64,000 bases of DNA from Nemopilema nomurai (lineage: Eukaryota; Cnidaria; Scyphozoa; Rhizostomeae; Rhizostomatidae). The translations under genes were made by a program, and so were the position numbers. Location of the stretch: positions 682,001 through 746,000 of the forward strand of contig PEDN01001356.1 in NCBI GenBank assembly GCA_003864495.1, read 5' to 3'. A model generated the notes under the pieces. It was not told the origin of the DNA. It saw only the letters and a list, made by a program, of their open reading frames with translations, and ran no database searches. Position 1 is the first letter of the stretch. Each line of letters begins with the position of its first letter. Shown here one piece after another: positions 33,619-46,727 of this stretch.

Positions 33619-35486
33619 ATGCGCACTGTTGTTGTTGCTGGACATTTCGTAGCGTGTAAAAATTTCCTCGCTTCAACTCAATTTGTGCAGCGCTTTCATC
33701 ATCAAATCACAATGTGCTTCGATCAAACCAGTTCCTGCCATTTGGTTCCTCATGCGCAGTGTACGCAAGAAATTGTCCTCATAGTTCTTGATTTGCGAGC
33801 ACGCTTGTTGAGATTTGTAAACAGATATGACAGCAGTTTTAACTCAGAGAGGCCATACATCTGTACAAGACACTTCAATCCAGACTGTTTCAAGACAGGT
33901 TAGTTCACATTTGAAATTTAACAACCAAGTATTAGACTCAGCGCAGACTGCTTTTCAAGGAGTATCTACTTTTTATTGAGACATTGATGTCTGTAATTAA
34001 TCTAAATCTAATCTAATCTTAATTTTTATAGTACAGTCTCCATGATGGTTATTGCGCACTAGCGGTTAGTAGGTTAGTTTTAATAACAGAAAAGCTATAA
34101 AATTAGAAATTATACTAGTCAGCACTGCCGGATTGGTAAGCGTATAGACTGAAAAAACTTTGTTAATTTTGAAGTTCTTTCTAAATACAACTTTTTCTGA
34201 ATACTAATAGTAGTAACAACATGACCTTTTTAGTTTTTGTTGACACGATACATTTAGACCTTGGAAAGACCTTGTTGTGGGTAGCATACTGACAATTTTT
34301 ATTGCGACGAGGAGTCACGAGAGACAAGATGCAGCTGGAAGATGTCAGCTGATGCGCAACAGTGAAGTTGTTTTACCCGTATTATACAAATATAGAGATT
34401 TTAAAGAGCTAGAGAAAGACCTGTTAAAGTTAAATGCTCCTTGGGTAACACTTCAAGACACTGAAAACAATTTGGTTTTTGGCTTTATTATTACTCTGGA
34501 AGATGTTGTTCTGGTTTTGTTCTGGAGGGTAGTTTCAAGGAAATACCTGAGGACCATCTAATTTACAAAGACTTTAAGCAAACAGTTTCAGAAAAGAAAA
34601 TTAATGCAATTTTAGAAAAAATATCACAATGGAAGCCATGTCAGGGCATTGAGGACTCAGTTGAAAAGACCTATGGGCTAACGGTTATTTCCTCTTGAAA
34701 GACATAGTGGTAGTGGTTAATGGCAAGAAAGGCACAGAACATAATTTGCATAGCAGCAACTGCTCTGTTCTCTGTGAAACAGACATTTGGAAGCCATGCA
34801 CTCTTGCTGCTAAATAACTTGCAAGAAAACAAAAAGTTGAAGACAAACCGAGATTTATACCTCTTGCTACTAAAGCCCCATTAACAGAAGCTGCAAAAAA
34901 TCGACTTGCTTTAGCATTTTGCAAACTTCGGGGTAAAGAGAAAAATTGGAAGAGCAAATAAAAGCCCTTGAAGCAGAAATTGCACCAAAAGGAATAAATC
35001 TAGAAACTGAAGTGCATAAAGATTTCATAAAAATCCTTGAAAGTTGCATGAAAGAATTCCCTGAGAATTGTTTTCAACATTTGTTTTGGAAGGAGCATAA
35101 AAAAGCCTTTGACCATTCCAACCATGGGCAGAGATGGCATCCAATGATGACAAGGTTTGCCTTACATCTACATCTGCGATCCTCAGCAGCATATAAAGCC
35201 TTGAAAGAAGGCTCTGTCATCAAGCTTCCATCAGAAAGAACATTGAGAGATTATTCCAGCCTTTTTCATCTCAGAGCAGGTCTCAATAGAGATTTATACA
35301 GATTTGAAGCACCAGGCTGCTAAACTTAAAAGGAATCGGAAAGTACGTTGTGTTGATGCTAGATTATCTGTGCAAGATGATCTTGTATACAACAGCAGTA
35401 GCAATGAACTGGTTGGATTTGTTAATCTTGGAGATGAGGTAAATGAAGTCTTCAAGAAGGATGCATTAAGTACAATTGCAGCATAG
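33619..35486 (+). pseudogene. P-element-like (THAP9-type) transposase, decayed
   Basis: The left part ends in a THAP-like segment, FVNRYDSSFNSERPYICTRHF, with the C..HF pair. It is followed after an intron by a helical region (34277-34950). Then come FWKEHKKAF, RWHPMMTRFALHL, AAYKALKEG and LPSERTLRDY (34946-35323), the lead-in to the P-element RNase H-like domain. KYVVLMLD and DLVYNSSSNELVGFVNLGD (35340-35440) follow. These motifs match P-element/THAP9 transposases. Frame changes occur near 34500, 34690, 34945 and 35380. The rest of the catalytic domain is absent. Confidence 0.68.
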
Positions 35487-36289
35487 CGGACAAATCTTGA
35501 TTGGTTGTTGGGGAGATCCCCTTCCTGGGAATCCTCCAGGCAATACACCAATCACGTTGCGAGAATCAACCTCAGAAGGCCAAATTTCAGCATTTTAACC
35601 ACTCCTCGTTTAAAAAACCCGGTGTAAAATTTGCTAGCATATTTTGGTTACTTTTTTCGACTAAACTACTCTTGAATCTTATATCTAAAAATCTACCGTG
35701 AACATTTGCTCGATCTTTCTCGGTTGAAGAAATATCGCTATTCAAATACAGTGCAAGTTGTACTTACCACTCCCTCGACATTATCCACCCTCTTTACTGA
35801 AATTTCTGTTTTCTTGCCAATATAACCATAAATTATACCAATTTTTTGGAAATAAGATGCATTTGCAATTGGACTAGAATTTAATCAATGGCGACAGCAC
35901 GTAACTCTTCAACAGAAAGTGGCGGGAAAATATCACGTGCTATTGCATCTTTTTATACTGGTTGCCTTCTTTGACCTCGTGGCATGGCCCTCATGATACG
36001 GTTTGTGAAGGAGAAAAAGAATTGGTTTTAAACTGAAGTACCCTTAATGGTTTGCAGTACCACAACAATCAACATTCTCATTTTGATTTGATTTTCTAAA
36101 TTCACATTCGTTTATGTTATCTAATTTTTTACTTTTGTTGCCTATAATTCGCGCATCGACCTAATCAATTACTTTTACAAATCTAATGTAACCTTTTGAA
36201 TTCAAACAAATCAATTTTGTTGGACTTGCGTGCACTAAGCAAATATCTTATGCGATGTATATGTGGTTTATTAAACTGATCTCCGTTCA
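35487..36289. other. No gene recognised
   Basis: AT-rich; only short frames without recognisable motifs. Confidence 0.5.
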
Positions 36290-36690
36290 CTAAGAAGCTC
36301 TTGGTACATGTTTTCTTTGATAGTGGAAGCCAGCGCAGTTACATGAACGAAGAAGTCAAAGAGAAGTTGAAGCTGAATGTGAAGATAACTGAGCAGTTAA
36401 ATTTAAACACTTTCGGTTCTGAAAAATCAGAAAGGAAAAGATGTCGTCTAGTTGATCTTAACTTAGAGGTAGGCAGTGGAGAACCACCAGTTAAGATTTC
36501 AGCACTTAGTTACAACGTGATATGTACCCCTATTAATGCTAGAATCGATTTTAATGATCACCCCCACATACAAGGTCTTTAGTTAGCTGACGCGAATATA
36601 CGTAATTGAAATAAGCGCATAGATGTATTGATAGGTGCTAACTCTTATTATCTTGACGCACTACTCAAAGATTGGAAGATAGAATAGAGC
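36290..36690 (+). pseudogene. BEL/Pao retrotransposon protease fragment
   Basis: VFFDSGSQRSYMNEEV is the active-site region (DSGSQRSY) of BEL/Pao-type aspartic proteases (DUF1758). It is followed by LNTFGSEK and, after a stop at 36580-36582, by IDVLIGANSYYLD, the second protease landmark. No gag, RT or LTR was found nearby. Confidence 0.75.
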
Positions 36691-36870
36691 AGCATGTTCC
36701 CACGAGCATAAGGACCAAAACGTCTGCAGAAAGAGAGCAGCCGTGTCGAAATTGTAAAAGACGCAATGCCCAAATTAATTGCGATTCGGCTATAGGACAA
36801 CATCTTTTAGAGAATCCAGATTGCTCCAAAACATACAATGACGACAATTTTCGTATTCTGACAGTATGCT
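36691..36870 (+). pseudogene. GIY-YIG-like retroelement tail fragment
   Basis: CRNCKRRNAQINC followed by SAIGQHLLENPDCSKTY and FRILTVC resembles the C-terminal end of retroelement-encoded GIY-YIG-like domains. It is only about 60 residues, joined directly to the BEL/Pao fragment, so one inserted next to the other or the junction is a deletion. Confidence 0.45.
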
Positions 36871-36990
36871 AAACACAGGGAGCTTTGTTGTCAGCCACAA
36901 TCTTCTAAGAAATTTCATGCACCATTTTGTGCATGGAAGGTGGGTGCTGTAAGGATATTTCTTAAAAGTTTTTATGTTATGAAAACTCCC

Positions 36991-37213
36991 CAGGGGCGTA
37001 CCTAACAGGGTGTGTGGGGGGATGATACACCCCCTCCCCCACTTTTGGAAAATTGGTTGGTAAATTTGATGGATTATCGGTAGATGTTATGGATGGTCGC
37101 TGATCAAATCTTGACTTTTTATAGTATATTGGTGTGTATTGAAAACATATATTTGGTCAGTAAATTCACCTGTTTACACCCCTCCCACTCCAAATCTTCA
37201 AGATACGCCCCTG
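36991..37213. mobile_element. hAT-type MITE, 223 bp
   Basis: Perfect 10-bp inverted ends CAGGGGCGTA and TACGCCCCTG. The flanking 8-mers agree at only five positions (AAACTCCC, ACTGTCCC), so the insertion is old or the duplication is eroded. No coding capacity. Confidence 0.72.
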
Positions 37214-37394
37214 ACTGTCCCTTGTTGTGACAATCTTGTATCATAGCATTGTTATACAGAAATAAAATAGCTATTTAAAAATTATTGATTGAAATTAATC
37301 TAATAATGCTCAAACTAAATATAATTTGCCTTAAATATTACAAATGTACTATATATATTTCACCAATCTAATACCTCAATAAATACCTCTTCTA

Positions 37395-39920
37395 GGATGG
37401 CGATATTTACTTACCACACTGTGTACACCATAGACATGACTCAGATGGGCTTTGACTTGCGGCACTTCACATACAATAAGTTCAAAAATGCGTGATATTC
37501 CTTGCTTGCTTTAATTGATGTTGATTTCCATAAGGGGTTCAGTTGCACCATATGTAAAGATCAACCAAAATTGGAAATTATGGATGCACCTTGCTTGTCA
37601 TTTCCGAAGGAGATGGTAATAACTTGGAATGGTTTCTTGGCTAGAAACAAATCCATTGAGCCCAACGTTATTCCAAGAGTCAGGTTAGATTTTTATAACA
37701 ACATAGCCATATTCTTCGTTAAATTTATTAGTTCAAATGAATAGAAAATTGTCGTAACGGATTGTGTAAGCTGTTTGAAATTTTTTCCTCTTGATTTATG
37801 GTGGACCCTTCTGTCTCAAATGATGTGAATTGTAAAAGGTTTAGAATTATATTATTAGAATAATTTTTAAGCTTGTCTTCTTGATTTCTAAAATACACAA
37901 AAGATATTCTAAATGTTGACTGTTCACAGTCATTTTAGTTAGAGAGTTTATGTCACTAGCAAAAGATTTCACAACTTACTAAAAAGGTACTTGCTTTGCG
38001 GAACGAAAAAGACTGCTCCATTTGAATATGCCAATTTTGAGAAAGCTCGTAATTACCCCAGAAAACATAATGAATAACTATTGAATCTTTTCGATTTGAT
38101 CAACCGCACGTTGTGTCCTGATGATCACTCTTTCGAGATAACAACAGTGTCCCGTATTTGTGCCTGCCCTCCTGCTTCGCGATCACTCTTTCATTCAATA
38201 TCTTCCCAACACCTGTTTGCGGTCTACTCCACAGAAGTTCACAGCTCCACAATGTTGTTAAAAATGTTGCAGATAAAATTGCAGTTGGACAACTCCAGTC
38301 AGAATCTGATATGCTTGCCTTGAAGAACGAAGATCCTATGCTATATGATCATATCCTTTTTTTTCCCGACTGCAAAACTCATGCAGAGCTCTCTCCAGTG
38401 TTAGAAAAGCTTTTGTCCTTATCAAAATCACCGTTTCCGAGCCCGTCTGTGCTGCCGTCCACATCTAATTCCTTAGAAAATCCATATGGATACTGGCCAA
38501 CACTGTCGTTGCTCAGAGAGAGAGGAACCTTCGAGGTCAAGCAGAAAAGGAAAAAGGAGGAGCTCGTGTGCAAAATATTAAACAAAGGACATCTAGTTCT
38601 TCTGCCTGGTGTCTCTACTCTTTTCTGTGAACACGGTAAATGTTTTGAAATTTCAATTCTTTTTAAAAAAGTTGTTAGAATTTCAATACAAATAGAATAC
38701 ATAATAATACTACAACATAGACGATCCAATAAAAGTATGCACAGGTTTGTGCTGATAACAAACAAATTGAATTGAAATGTTATACTAATACAATAATACG
38801 AACAAATAGATAGTGTTAAGCTATAACAACATGATCCACAAATCAAGTGGATAATGTAGCATTACTCTTTTTGTTTTGTTATTTAAATATTTTGACAAAG
38901 TATTGTGAAATATGGTTGAACTTCGTATTGGTGTAATCGAATAAATGTAAAAGTGTTTTTGCGATATTGATCATGTAGACATCATGCTAAAATTACAGGC
39001 CAAATAATGATGCTTGACGTATTATGCATGGAGCATTTAGTTTATCAATTTATTGCAAAGATTTGCTACGGCTTTGAAGGCATGTTGACAAATGAGTCGC
39101 CAGATGTCACTTTTATGGTGATGTTTAGTCGATTTCTACAAGGTATGTTTCTTTAATTTGGCATCATCTTATAAAATTAGCCCATGAAAATTCGAAAGGA
39201 ATTATCTTAAAAAATTATAGTCGTAACTAATCTGTTTGATTTAAACGGGTTCTATATTTGCAGGTCTTAAAAATTAGGAATGTTCATTATGCTGTTAGAA
39301 GTCTATGCATGAGGTAAGTAGTTTTTAACAATAATTGTTTTTTTTCAGCTCTAGATGTCTGCATTTATGACTATGCGTGTAACTTGCACGATTACTGTCT
39401 CAGTTGACAACCGTCTTTCTTCGCAAATACAAAGTTCTTTGTTGACCGCCTACATTGGAATAATCATATCAGTTAAACTTGACAGTGAGGTAAACTATTT
39501 TAAATTACATTTTGTGAAAAATTATGTTTGTAACAATATCTACCAATAACTGATATGGCGAGTTATTGCAACAATAACTGATAATTTGATTATGAAATAA
39601 TTGATAATTCCCAATCTCGTAATATCAATTGAAACATACATTGATGAAGCTACATCTCATATCTGCCGATTCATTTTAGCGTGACATCAAACGGAAGTTG
39701 GATTCATGGCTCTTAACAGGATTTTGTTTCTAGGTTGCAGCGTTAGATACAATTTGGCAAAATACCCGCTATTGCAACATGTAAACGGCCAGATAAACGA
39801 GAAGACAAACTCTTGCTTAAAGCGAATCAAGCCATAGCTTTCCTACATGACGCACTGTAATTTTATGCGTCACTGCGCCTTATATTTGTGGTTTAGGAAT
39901 TCGAAAACAAAAGGGGAAGA
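37395..39920 (+). pseudogene. KDZ/HMGXB3-type transposase-like gene, copy B
   Basis: The same exon order as copy A: GFDLRHFTYNKF, then LIDVDFHKGFSCTICKDQP (37440-37683); a long exon to 38635 ending LLPGVSTLFCEHG; 38999-39142 (ICYGFEGMLTNESPD); about 39350-39490 (YDYACNLHDYCL, then VDRLHWNNH); and 39735-39920 (QINEKTNSCLKRIK). The exon ending at 38635 breaks within the HG codon exactly as in copy A, so the intron position is conserved. Stops (near 37495, 39404 and 39833) show it is a pseudogene. It is clearly diverged from copy A at the protein level, so it is not a recent duplicate. Confidence 0.62.
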
Positions 39921-42900
39921 AATGTGAAGGTAAGTAAATAGGTTTGCTGAGACAATGCAACTGCTCGATATACACGTTGAGATATTTTTGCCAGTACGGC
40001 ACATTAACATTGCCTTTGACTGAATCCCATCGTATATTCTTTGCCATGGAAGGCTCATAAATGCAATCAAATATTGTCATAAAAATTCATTTTCATAAAG
40101 GCCTGCACATTGTTTCAAGGGTAAATTTGAATTCATTGGTATATTAAAATACATAAATCCTAAAAAGTTTTTGTAAAATGTCCCTTCTATTGGTTCCATG
40201 AAGTAAAGGAATATTTTTTGGCATAAAGATTTTATCTTGTATTTTGGATCTCGTTAATTATCTTAGCCTGCTACCAATTAGAACTGAACATACCTTCTAT
40301 GCTTTTTATCAACAAAGACCATTCAAGTATGTTATGTCGATATAAGTGGATGATATATCTGGCTTTAAAAACGAACACTTTAGCTTTTTTAACATTTATA
40401 AGAATGTTTTTATATAATCTGAATATAATCTGAAAACATGCTAGATGATAGAAATAATATGAAATTGATCTTCTCGTTGATTTGACTTACAGGTTATTGG
40501 GAATTGCAGATCATTCGTATGATTTCCACCCGTTTTGCGTTACCAATATTGTAATCTCCATCGATCAAGATTTCTTGTTCTCTGACTGTGAATTCCTTTA
40601 TTTAGTAAAGATTTTTCCTGTTAGATTTTGAACAAGCAAACCCTAATGACAATTTGTGCATTTAATGGGCTATACTTAATCATGGAAGGTATACATATTA
40701 GAGTGTTAGAATGTTGTCTTATTAGCTGATAGATTCCATCAGCATTGATGATTTATTATAACATTTTTTTTTCTTCAAAGTAACTGAGAATTTGTGCTTC
40801 CTTGAAAAAACGTCAGAAATCTATTTCTGTCGAACAACAAACCAAATAACTTTTTGTTTAATGTTAGAAACTAATATTGCATGGACAAATATTTAAGGTT
40901 GAGTAGCCTTCTGTGGTCGGTAGTTCAACTCTCTTGCTAGACATGAAATATTGTGGAGTGGTACCTGAAAAAGAACGGCACGATATTTTTTGCTACTTTC
41001 ATCAAATAAATATATAAATCTCCATTCAATTTGTTATATTATTGTTATGATTGAAATGAGTTACGAAATGAAGCTTTGCTTATTTGTGTGTCCATTTTGA
41101 GGTTAGCATCAAGAGCTGGAAATATCAATTAAAGGTCAAACAAGTGGTTTTTTGAACACGGTACCTTTTACGCCCTATATTGAAACGAATGCAATTAGAA
41201 TACGTTTTGCTGCCAGGTGGCAATCAATTTTTGGTTATTTTCACGTTTACCCTTCAGAAGGACCTTCAGAAAAGGGACGTTCGATTTCTCCTAAAATTTT
41301 GTTACTGCCGTTATGTACAATCGGAATTTTTCAGCTTTGGTCAACGTGTTGTCAACGCCACAGCCTAGCGAATCCAAAACAGAATATATGGAGATAAATG
41401 TGTAGGTAAAGAAAACCAAAGCACAAAAGTTGAGCTTTCTGGACATAAGTGGTGAAAAACTTCCTACGATATCTGCAAGAAACAGATATTATTTTTTAAA
41501 GACTAAAACTTGATAGTAGCCTAACAGGAATTGTTCTTATACTTGATAATTTTGTTTCATGTTGACTGAAAATCTCTAAATCTTATTCTTGATTCTAGAT
41601 CCTAAGCTGACTTTTTAACCTACCATTTTAACAACCATTTGTGTCATTTCAAGTTGACTAAAGTCACACATAAACCATTTTGTTGATGATGTAAATCATT
41701 TACTGAAATATGAAAGAAAAGACAAAGCAACTATAATGAAGACATAGTTATCAGCATCTGTTACAAAACCTTCATCATACATCTAATTGAATGCTTCAGA
41801 TAGTTGATTAGGTGCGATAATATTTTGATTAAAATGTTTTGAGGGAGCCAAAATGAGTACATGCTTTGTGACCTTACGCACGAAAAAAATAATCTATTTT
41901 GCTGAAGGCAGGACCTCGTTTACTAGTGTTGGTTTAAAACATAAACATCGAGATCAAATAAATATTTTACCTTAAGTTGTAAGCAAAAACCAAAAAGCTT
42001 TTGTCAAGCAGACGATCATGTGGCAATACTGCAATACTGCATTAGCAACAGTTCTTCAGATGTTCGGCATTTCTCTATTATCTGCCAAATCGTGTGGTCG
42101 CCAATGAACAATGTTTTGTTTTCTAACACTCATGAAATGAAAGGGTGCATCGCCTACATTGCACCAATGGTCCCTCGTTGGAAGTGGCAATACAGCCTAG
42201 CTTTTTCGGGCCTGCACAGACTTTTGACCAATTTGCTTGTCCAAAGCTATCTTTCCCTTTGTCAGATTGCGACTTCTGTGCTCTGGTATCTATCAAGATA
42301 ATTGATAAAACGAAGCCACGATTTTCAGTGAATTTAAATGCCTTACAATCTCCAGTAGCAGAGTCACGTCCCACCCCACCTGCCAGGATCAATTTTCTAT
42401 TTTGTCTTGGGGGAGGGGTAATATTTTGGCAACATCCTTTTTTGATGTAATCCTAGCAGAACCAAACTGACATTACATAAGCAAAAGTTATTAAAGTGGT
42501 TGTTTCTTCCGAGTAATTTGGCATACCTTTTCAGTAGTGGCGTTCCTAGTGGCTGGCGCCGTTTATTATAGAAAAATATTAAGAAAAGATGAAAATTGTA
42601 AAAATCAGCAAGCAACGATGACAATTAGGAAATCAGCAAACACATTAAAAATGTTCATACCTCGAGAAAATAGCAAAGGAATGAAATGATTGAAGACGTT
42701 CGAATTTTCTCCCTTAATGAAGTAAATATGGCACTTCACATCCACAGACGGCTGACACAAACATGGTGCGATAATGCCAGAATAAAATTTGATGTCATCT
42801 TCCTAAAGCTGCATTCACATTTATCACGGTATAATGTGTCACACTGCGGCATGATGCATCAAAAACGCGTTGGTCCTGTTCACACTTGATGCGTTCTCTT

Positions 42901-42930
42901 CCTAGCGTTTTTCTGTAATGGGTGTAAACA
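39921..42930. other. No gene recognised
   Basis: About 3 kb of AT-rich DNA. Frames up to about 100 codons (for example near 42145-42450) have no recognisable motif or codon pattern. Confidence 0.5.
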
Positions 42931-43935
42931 AGACGACGTTCTGCTAGCTCTGGCCTATCGAAATCGATTGATTGCTTTGAATTTATTGGAGAAAGGCAAA
43001 AGAAAGCGGTTATCTAGGGTAAGAGAATTATGGAAATACAGAGAACAACAAGGCCACTTTGATAACTTGGTACAAGAGATGAGGGTAAACGACCACTCTA
43101 TACATTTCAATTTTTTCAGAATGCTTCCTTCTACTTTTGACGATTTACTCAAATTAGTTGGACCTGTGCTGCTTAAAAAGAAGAGCCGATTTCGGGAACC
43201 ATTATCCCCAGCATTGAGGCTTGCTGAAATTCTTGATGATATCCCTGAAAAAAATCTGTCGATCTTATGTCTAATTTCAGTACCTGTTCCTCAAGATCAA
43301 AATGCTTGGAAAAGGATCGCAAATAATTTTTGGAATCTATGGGGTTTTCCTTTATGTCTTGGTGCTGTTGATGGAAAACATTATGTTGTTGTTGGCGCAA
43401 ACAACTCAGGCAGTGCATTTTTCAATTACAAAGGGTCTTTTCCGTCGTTTTAATGACTGTTGCAGATGCAAGCTATATGTTCACTTTAGTAGATATCGGA
43501 GACTATGGCAGACAGTGTGACTCTAGTGTCTTTAATAATTCCAATTTTGGTAAGGCATTAATCGAAAACAGTCTGGGAATTACCGACAGTGACTTTTTGC
43601 CTGCCACAACAGTGAGTAGCAGGTACTGTTTTATTGGACATGAAGCATTTCCTCTTCGGGAAAATTTGCAACGCCCCTTAAGAAGGGTTTACCAGAGAGC
43701 TTAAGAATTTAAAACTATCGACTTTCCAGGGCTTGCAGAGTAGTGGAGAATGCTTTTGGCATACTCTCAGCTAGATGGAGATTTTTGAGAGCACCTATTC
43801 AAGCTCAGCCTGAAAAGCCAGTAAAAGCATCCTTGCAGCTATAGCCCTACATAACTGGCTGAAAAAGCACGATGACAGTCAAAAAGCGTACGAAAGTATT
43901 TACTGCCCCCCAGGTTACATTGATTATGAAGATCT
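42931..43935 (+). pseudogene. Third Harbinger (HARBI1/ALP1-type) transposase
   Basis: Reads DDVLLALAYRNR, then MLPSTFDDLLKLVGP, NFWNLWGFPLCLGAVDGKH (first catalytic D), NSGSAFFNYKGSF, ADASYMFTLVDIG, EAFPLRENLQRP and [15 protein letters not shown] (catalytic E), ending LHNWLKKHD. The usual GDEAFPL motif reads GHEAFPL, so the second acidic residue is lost. The frame shifts near 43445 and again near 43700, and part of the helix before the catalytic domain is missing. It belongs to a different Harbinger lineage from H1 and H2. Confidence 0.85.
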
Positions 43936-44126
43936 GGGCTCTCACTTTCAAGGATTTTTCTTTAGACTAAGGAATTTTGGATATTTTTAAGGAATATATG
44001 TTTTTGAGGATTTTTTAAGGAATTTTCCAAATTAAGAAATAAAAACAAAATGATAAATAACAAGATATTAAACAGAACAAAACTACACAAATATACTATG
44101 CAATTGCTGGCACTGCTGTAAAAGTG

Positions 44127-45984
44127 TCAATTTTTGGCAATTTTAGAAAGTTCGTTTTTAACAATTTCATGCGCTTGACTATCTGTCGCATTGCTTTTTA
44201 CTTTCTGCACCAGTTCTAATAGCATACCATCCAGCTTGATTTGGTGTGCATGAATTCCCATTGCCTTCATGCTTTGATTGGTGTGCATTAAACCAAAAAA
44301 TGTTTTTACCAGCTTCAAAAAACTGAACAAACGCTGAACAGATGCATTTGAAAAAGGTAATGAAAATGCCGTTGCTACCACTTTTCTCAAGTTTGAATAC
44401 TTGTAACCGCCGTTAAGCATCTTAGCTTCAAGTCGGTTTTTCCAAAAAGCTGTTGAGGTTTGATTTGGTAGAATATCGGTGCCCTCTTCCAAAGCTTGCT
44501 GCCTCCATTCCAAGTCTGCACGGCTACTGTCTGCTACAGTTCTTAAAAATGGCATCAGGGTGAATGCATCTTGAAGCGATGGAGGCTTGCATTGGACGGC
44601 ATTTGATGGCAGTAAAAATTCTACACATCTGAATACTGGCTGGTTGACTTCAAAGCGCTTTCTGATTTGCTTGGCAAACTCAATCAGGAGGGCAAGGCAC
44701 GAACTTCTCACTTTCAGAGCATTCTCAATGTCACTGCATGAAGATAATGTGCTGGTAGCGTTTATGCCGATATAGACATCTTTCGGCGGAACATGCTTTG
44801 ACTTGTCTACAAACTCTATCGTTAAGGGGTCACCTGCTCTTATGACTTCTAACTTCAAAAAGTCTTGCATGATGCTTCTCAACAGTTTGACAACTTCTGC
44901 TCGAAGATGATGCAGCATTGGTTCTGTTGTTTGAAACATTGTGTTAAAGTTGTTGAGCCGGTGTAATTGGTATTGCATAAATTCTAGCTGCGCTTGAACA
45001 AACGGGTTACGTAATGCAGTTAGTATTGACTCAGTTGTGTAGGATTGATCTTTACCATTTACAATAAAGTCTGTAAAGTAGAGCTGTAAAGCAGCCCATT
45101 GCTCCAATATTCTTGAAATGCAACTTTCTCGGGACAGCCATCTGGTTTGACCACAGCGCAGGATTTTGTGGGGTTCGGCTTCAACAAACTCTTGAAATTG
45201 CTTAAGTTCTTTTTGTCTCAGAGAAGATCTTGAATAATGGGCATAAATGTTTCTGCAAAGATCTTAAAGTGAGGTAGAAAGCTTCAAACATGCACGTGAA
45301 GCACACAGATGTATCATGTGGCAACTACATTTTATTGCCACAAGACCAGGAATGTCTTTTGACACCAGCATAGCTAAGCCATTAAATTCGGCAAACATCA
45401 CATTGCAGGTATCAGATGAAAACCCTATAATATTACTTATTAGAATACCTTTCCCTTCAAATGCTTGCTTAATTGCTTTGTGCAGTCCCATAGCACCCCC
45501 GTCTTCAACAGAAATCATGTCAAAAACGTGTTACTGGCGTAAATTCTACTTCATCCATGTACATTATGCAGATGCCAAGTTGCTATTCAGAAGAAATGTC
45601 AGTACTCTCATCAGGAATAATACTGAACTTGTGGCTTTGCAAAATATTTACCAGCTGCTTGGTATAATATAAGCCAGTTTCTTGTCGAATCACATTTAAG
45701 CACTTTGTTGCTGCCATGTGCTTTTCTTTAAGACTACTGCTTTCTTTGCTGTCTTTTAAAGCTCTTGCCTTTATTAGGTTCAGAAGCGGCTCACTCAAGG
45801 TCACTGGCAAGTTATTTTCCAAAATTAATGACGCAATTTGCACCGCTGTGGCTTCTTTATATGTGTTTTTTTCTACTTTATCTTGAATGCAAGCTGTAAG
45901 ACTTTTCTGTGTTGCTGTACTCAAAGCTGCCTTCTTATGTTGTGATGTTCCGCTATGTCTTTGTAGAGATGTGTTTGAACAAGA
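44127..45984 (-). pseudogene. hAT-family transposase (BED/DUF4371-like)
   Basis: On the minus strand the gene opens within a BED finger (CSNTSLQRHSGTSQHKKAA) whose first cysteines are lost at the junction with Harbinger H1 copy 2. PDESTDISS (catalytic D region), IIGFSSDTCNVMF, KCSCHMIHLCAS and TRWLSRESC follow. The long intact part (45107-44127) ends with the hAT dimerisation motif SNASVQRLFSFLKL. A stop near 45583 and a base loss in a T run near 45520 break the frame. A further frame change lies near 45260. Dead, but only moderately decayed. Confidence 0.82.
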
Positions 45985-46727
45985 CACGATTCGGAAGACC
46001 TGTTCCTCAACTTTGCATGATTTTCAACTTGGTGGTTGATGACATATACGACAGGTTTTCCAATCTACTCGATAACCTAAACCAGCCATGGCTTTCAAGA
46101 GAGAATCTCCTGTCATTTGCTGATGCGATTCATAATAAAGGTGCTGCATTGGACAACTGCTGGGGATTTGTTGACGGCACAGTTAGGCCCATATGCAGGC
46201 CAACAAGAAATCAGAGAGCTGTCTACAATGGGCACAAAAGGGTTCATGCACTCAAATTTCAGTCAGTTGTTGCTCCAAATGGTATGATTGCAAACCTTTT
46301 TGGGCCCGTTGAAGGTAGAAGACACGACAGCAGACTGCTTGCCATGTCTGGTCTACTGGAGCAGTTGGAACAACACTCTTTTTCCCCAGATGGTGTAGCT
46401 CTCTGCATATATGGTGATCCTGCTTACCCGCATCGTGTTCACCTACAACGCCCGTTTGCTAGAAGTGCTGCTCTCATGCCTGATGAGCTGGCTTTTAATC
46501 AATCGACGAGCCAAGTCAGAATTTCTGTCGAGTGGGTGTTTGGCGACATCATCAACTCCTTCAAGTTTGTGGACTTCAAGAAGAATCTCAAGATTGGCCT
46601 CAGTTCTGTTAGGAAATTTTATGTTGTCAGTGCATTGTTAAGAAATGCCTTAACATGCTTGTATGGCAACAGCACAGCAAAATTCTTTGAAGTTGAGCCC
46701 CCAACACTTAATGAATATTTCTTGTAG
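45985..46727 (+). pseudogene. Harbinger H1 transposase (copy 2), 5'-truncated
   Basis: Open from the junction (FGRPVPQLC) to TAG at 46725-46727 without a frame break. It holds the complete DDE set: WGFVDGT (D), YGDPAYP (D) and ISVEWVFGD (E). It lacks the N-terminal 110 or so residues present in copy 1. The ATG used by the reading frame (45909) lies in hAT DNA and is not native. Confidence 0.85.

Noticed and set aside
38379..38846. 155-codon minus-strand frame
   Set aside because: It overlaps the exon of KDZ/HMGXB3-like copy B, which has clear homology motifs on the plus strand.
42020..42450. Overlapping frames of about 90-100 codons on both strands
   Set aside because: No family resemblance; open by chance in a less AT-rich patch.
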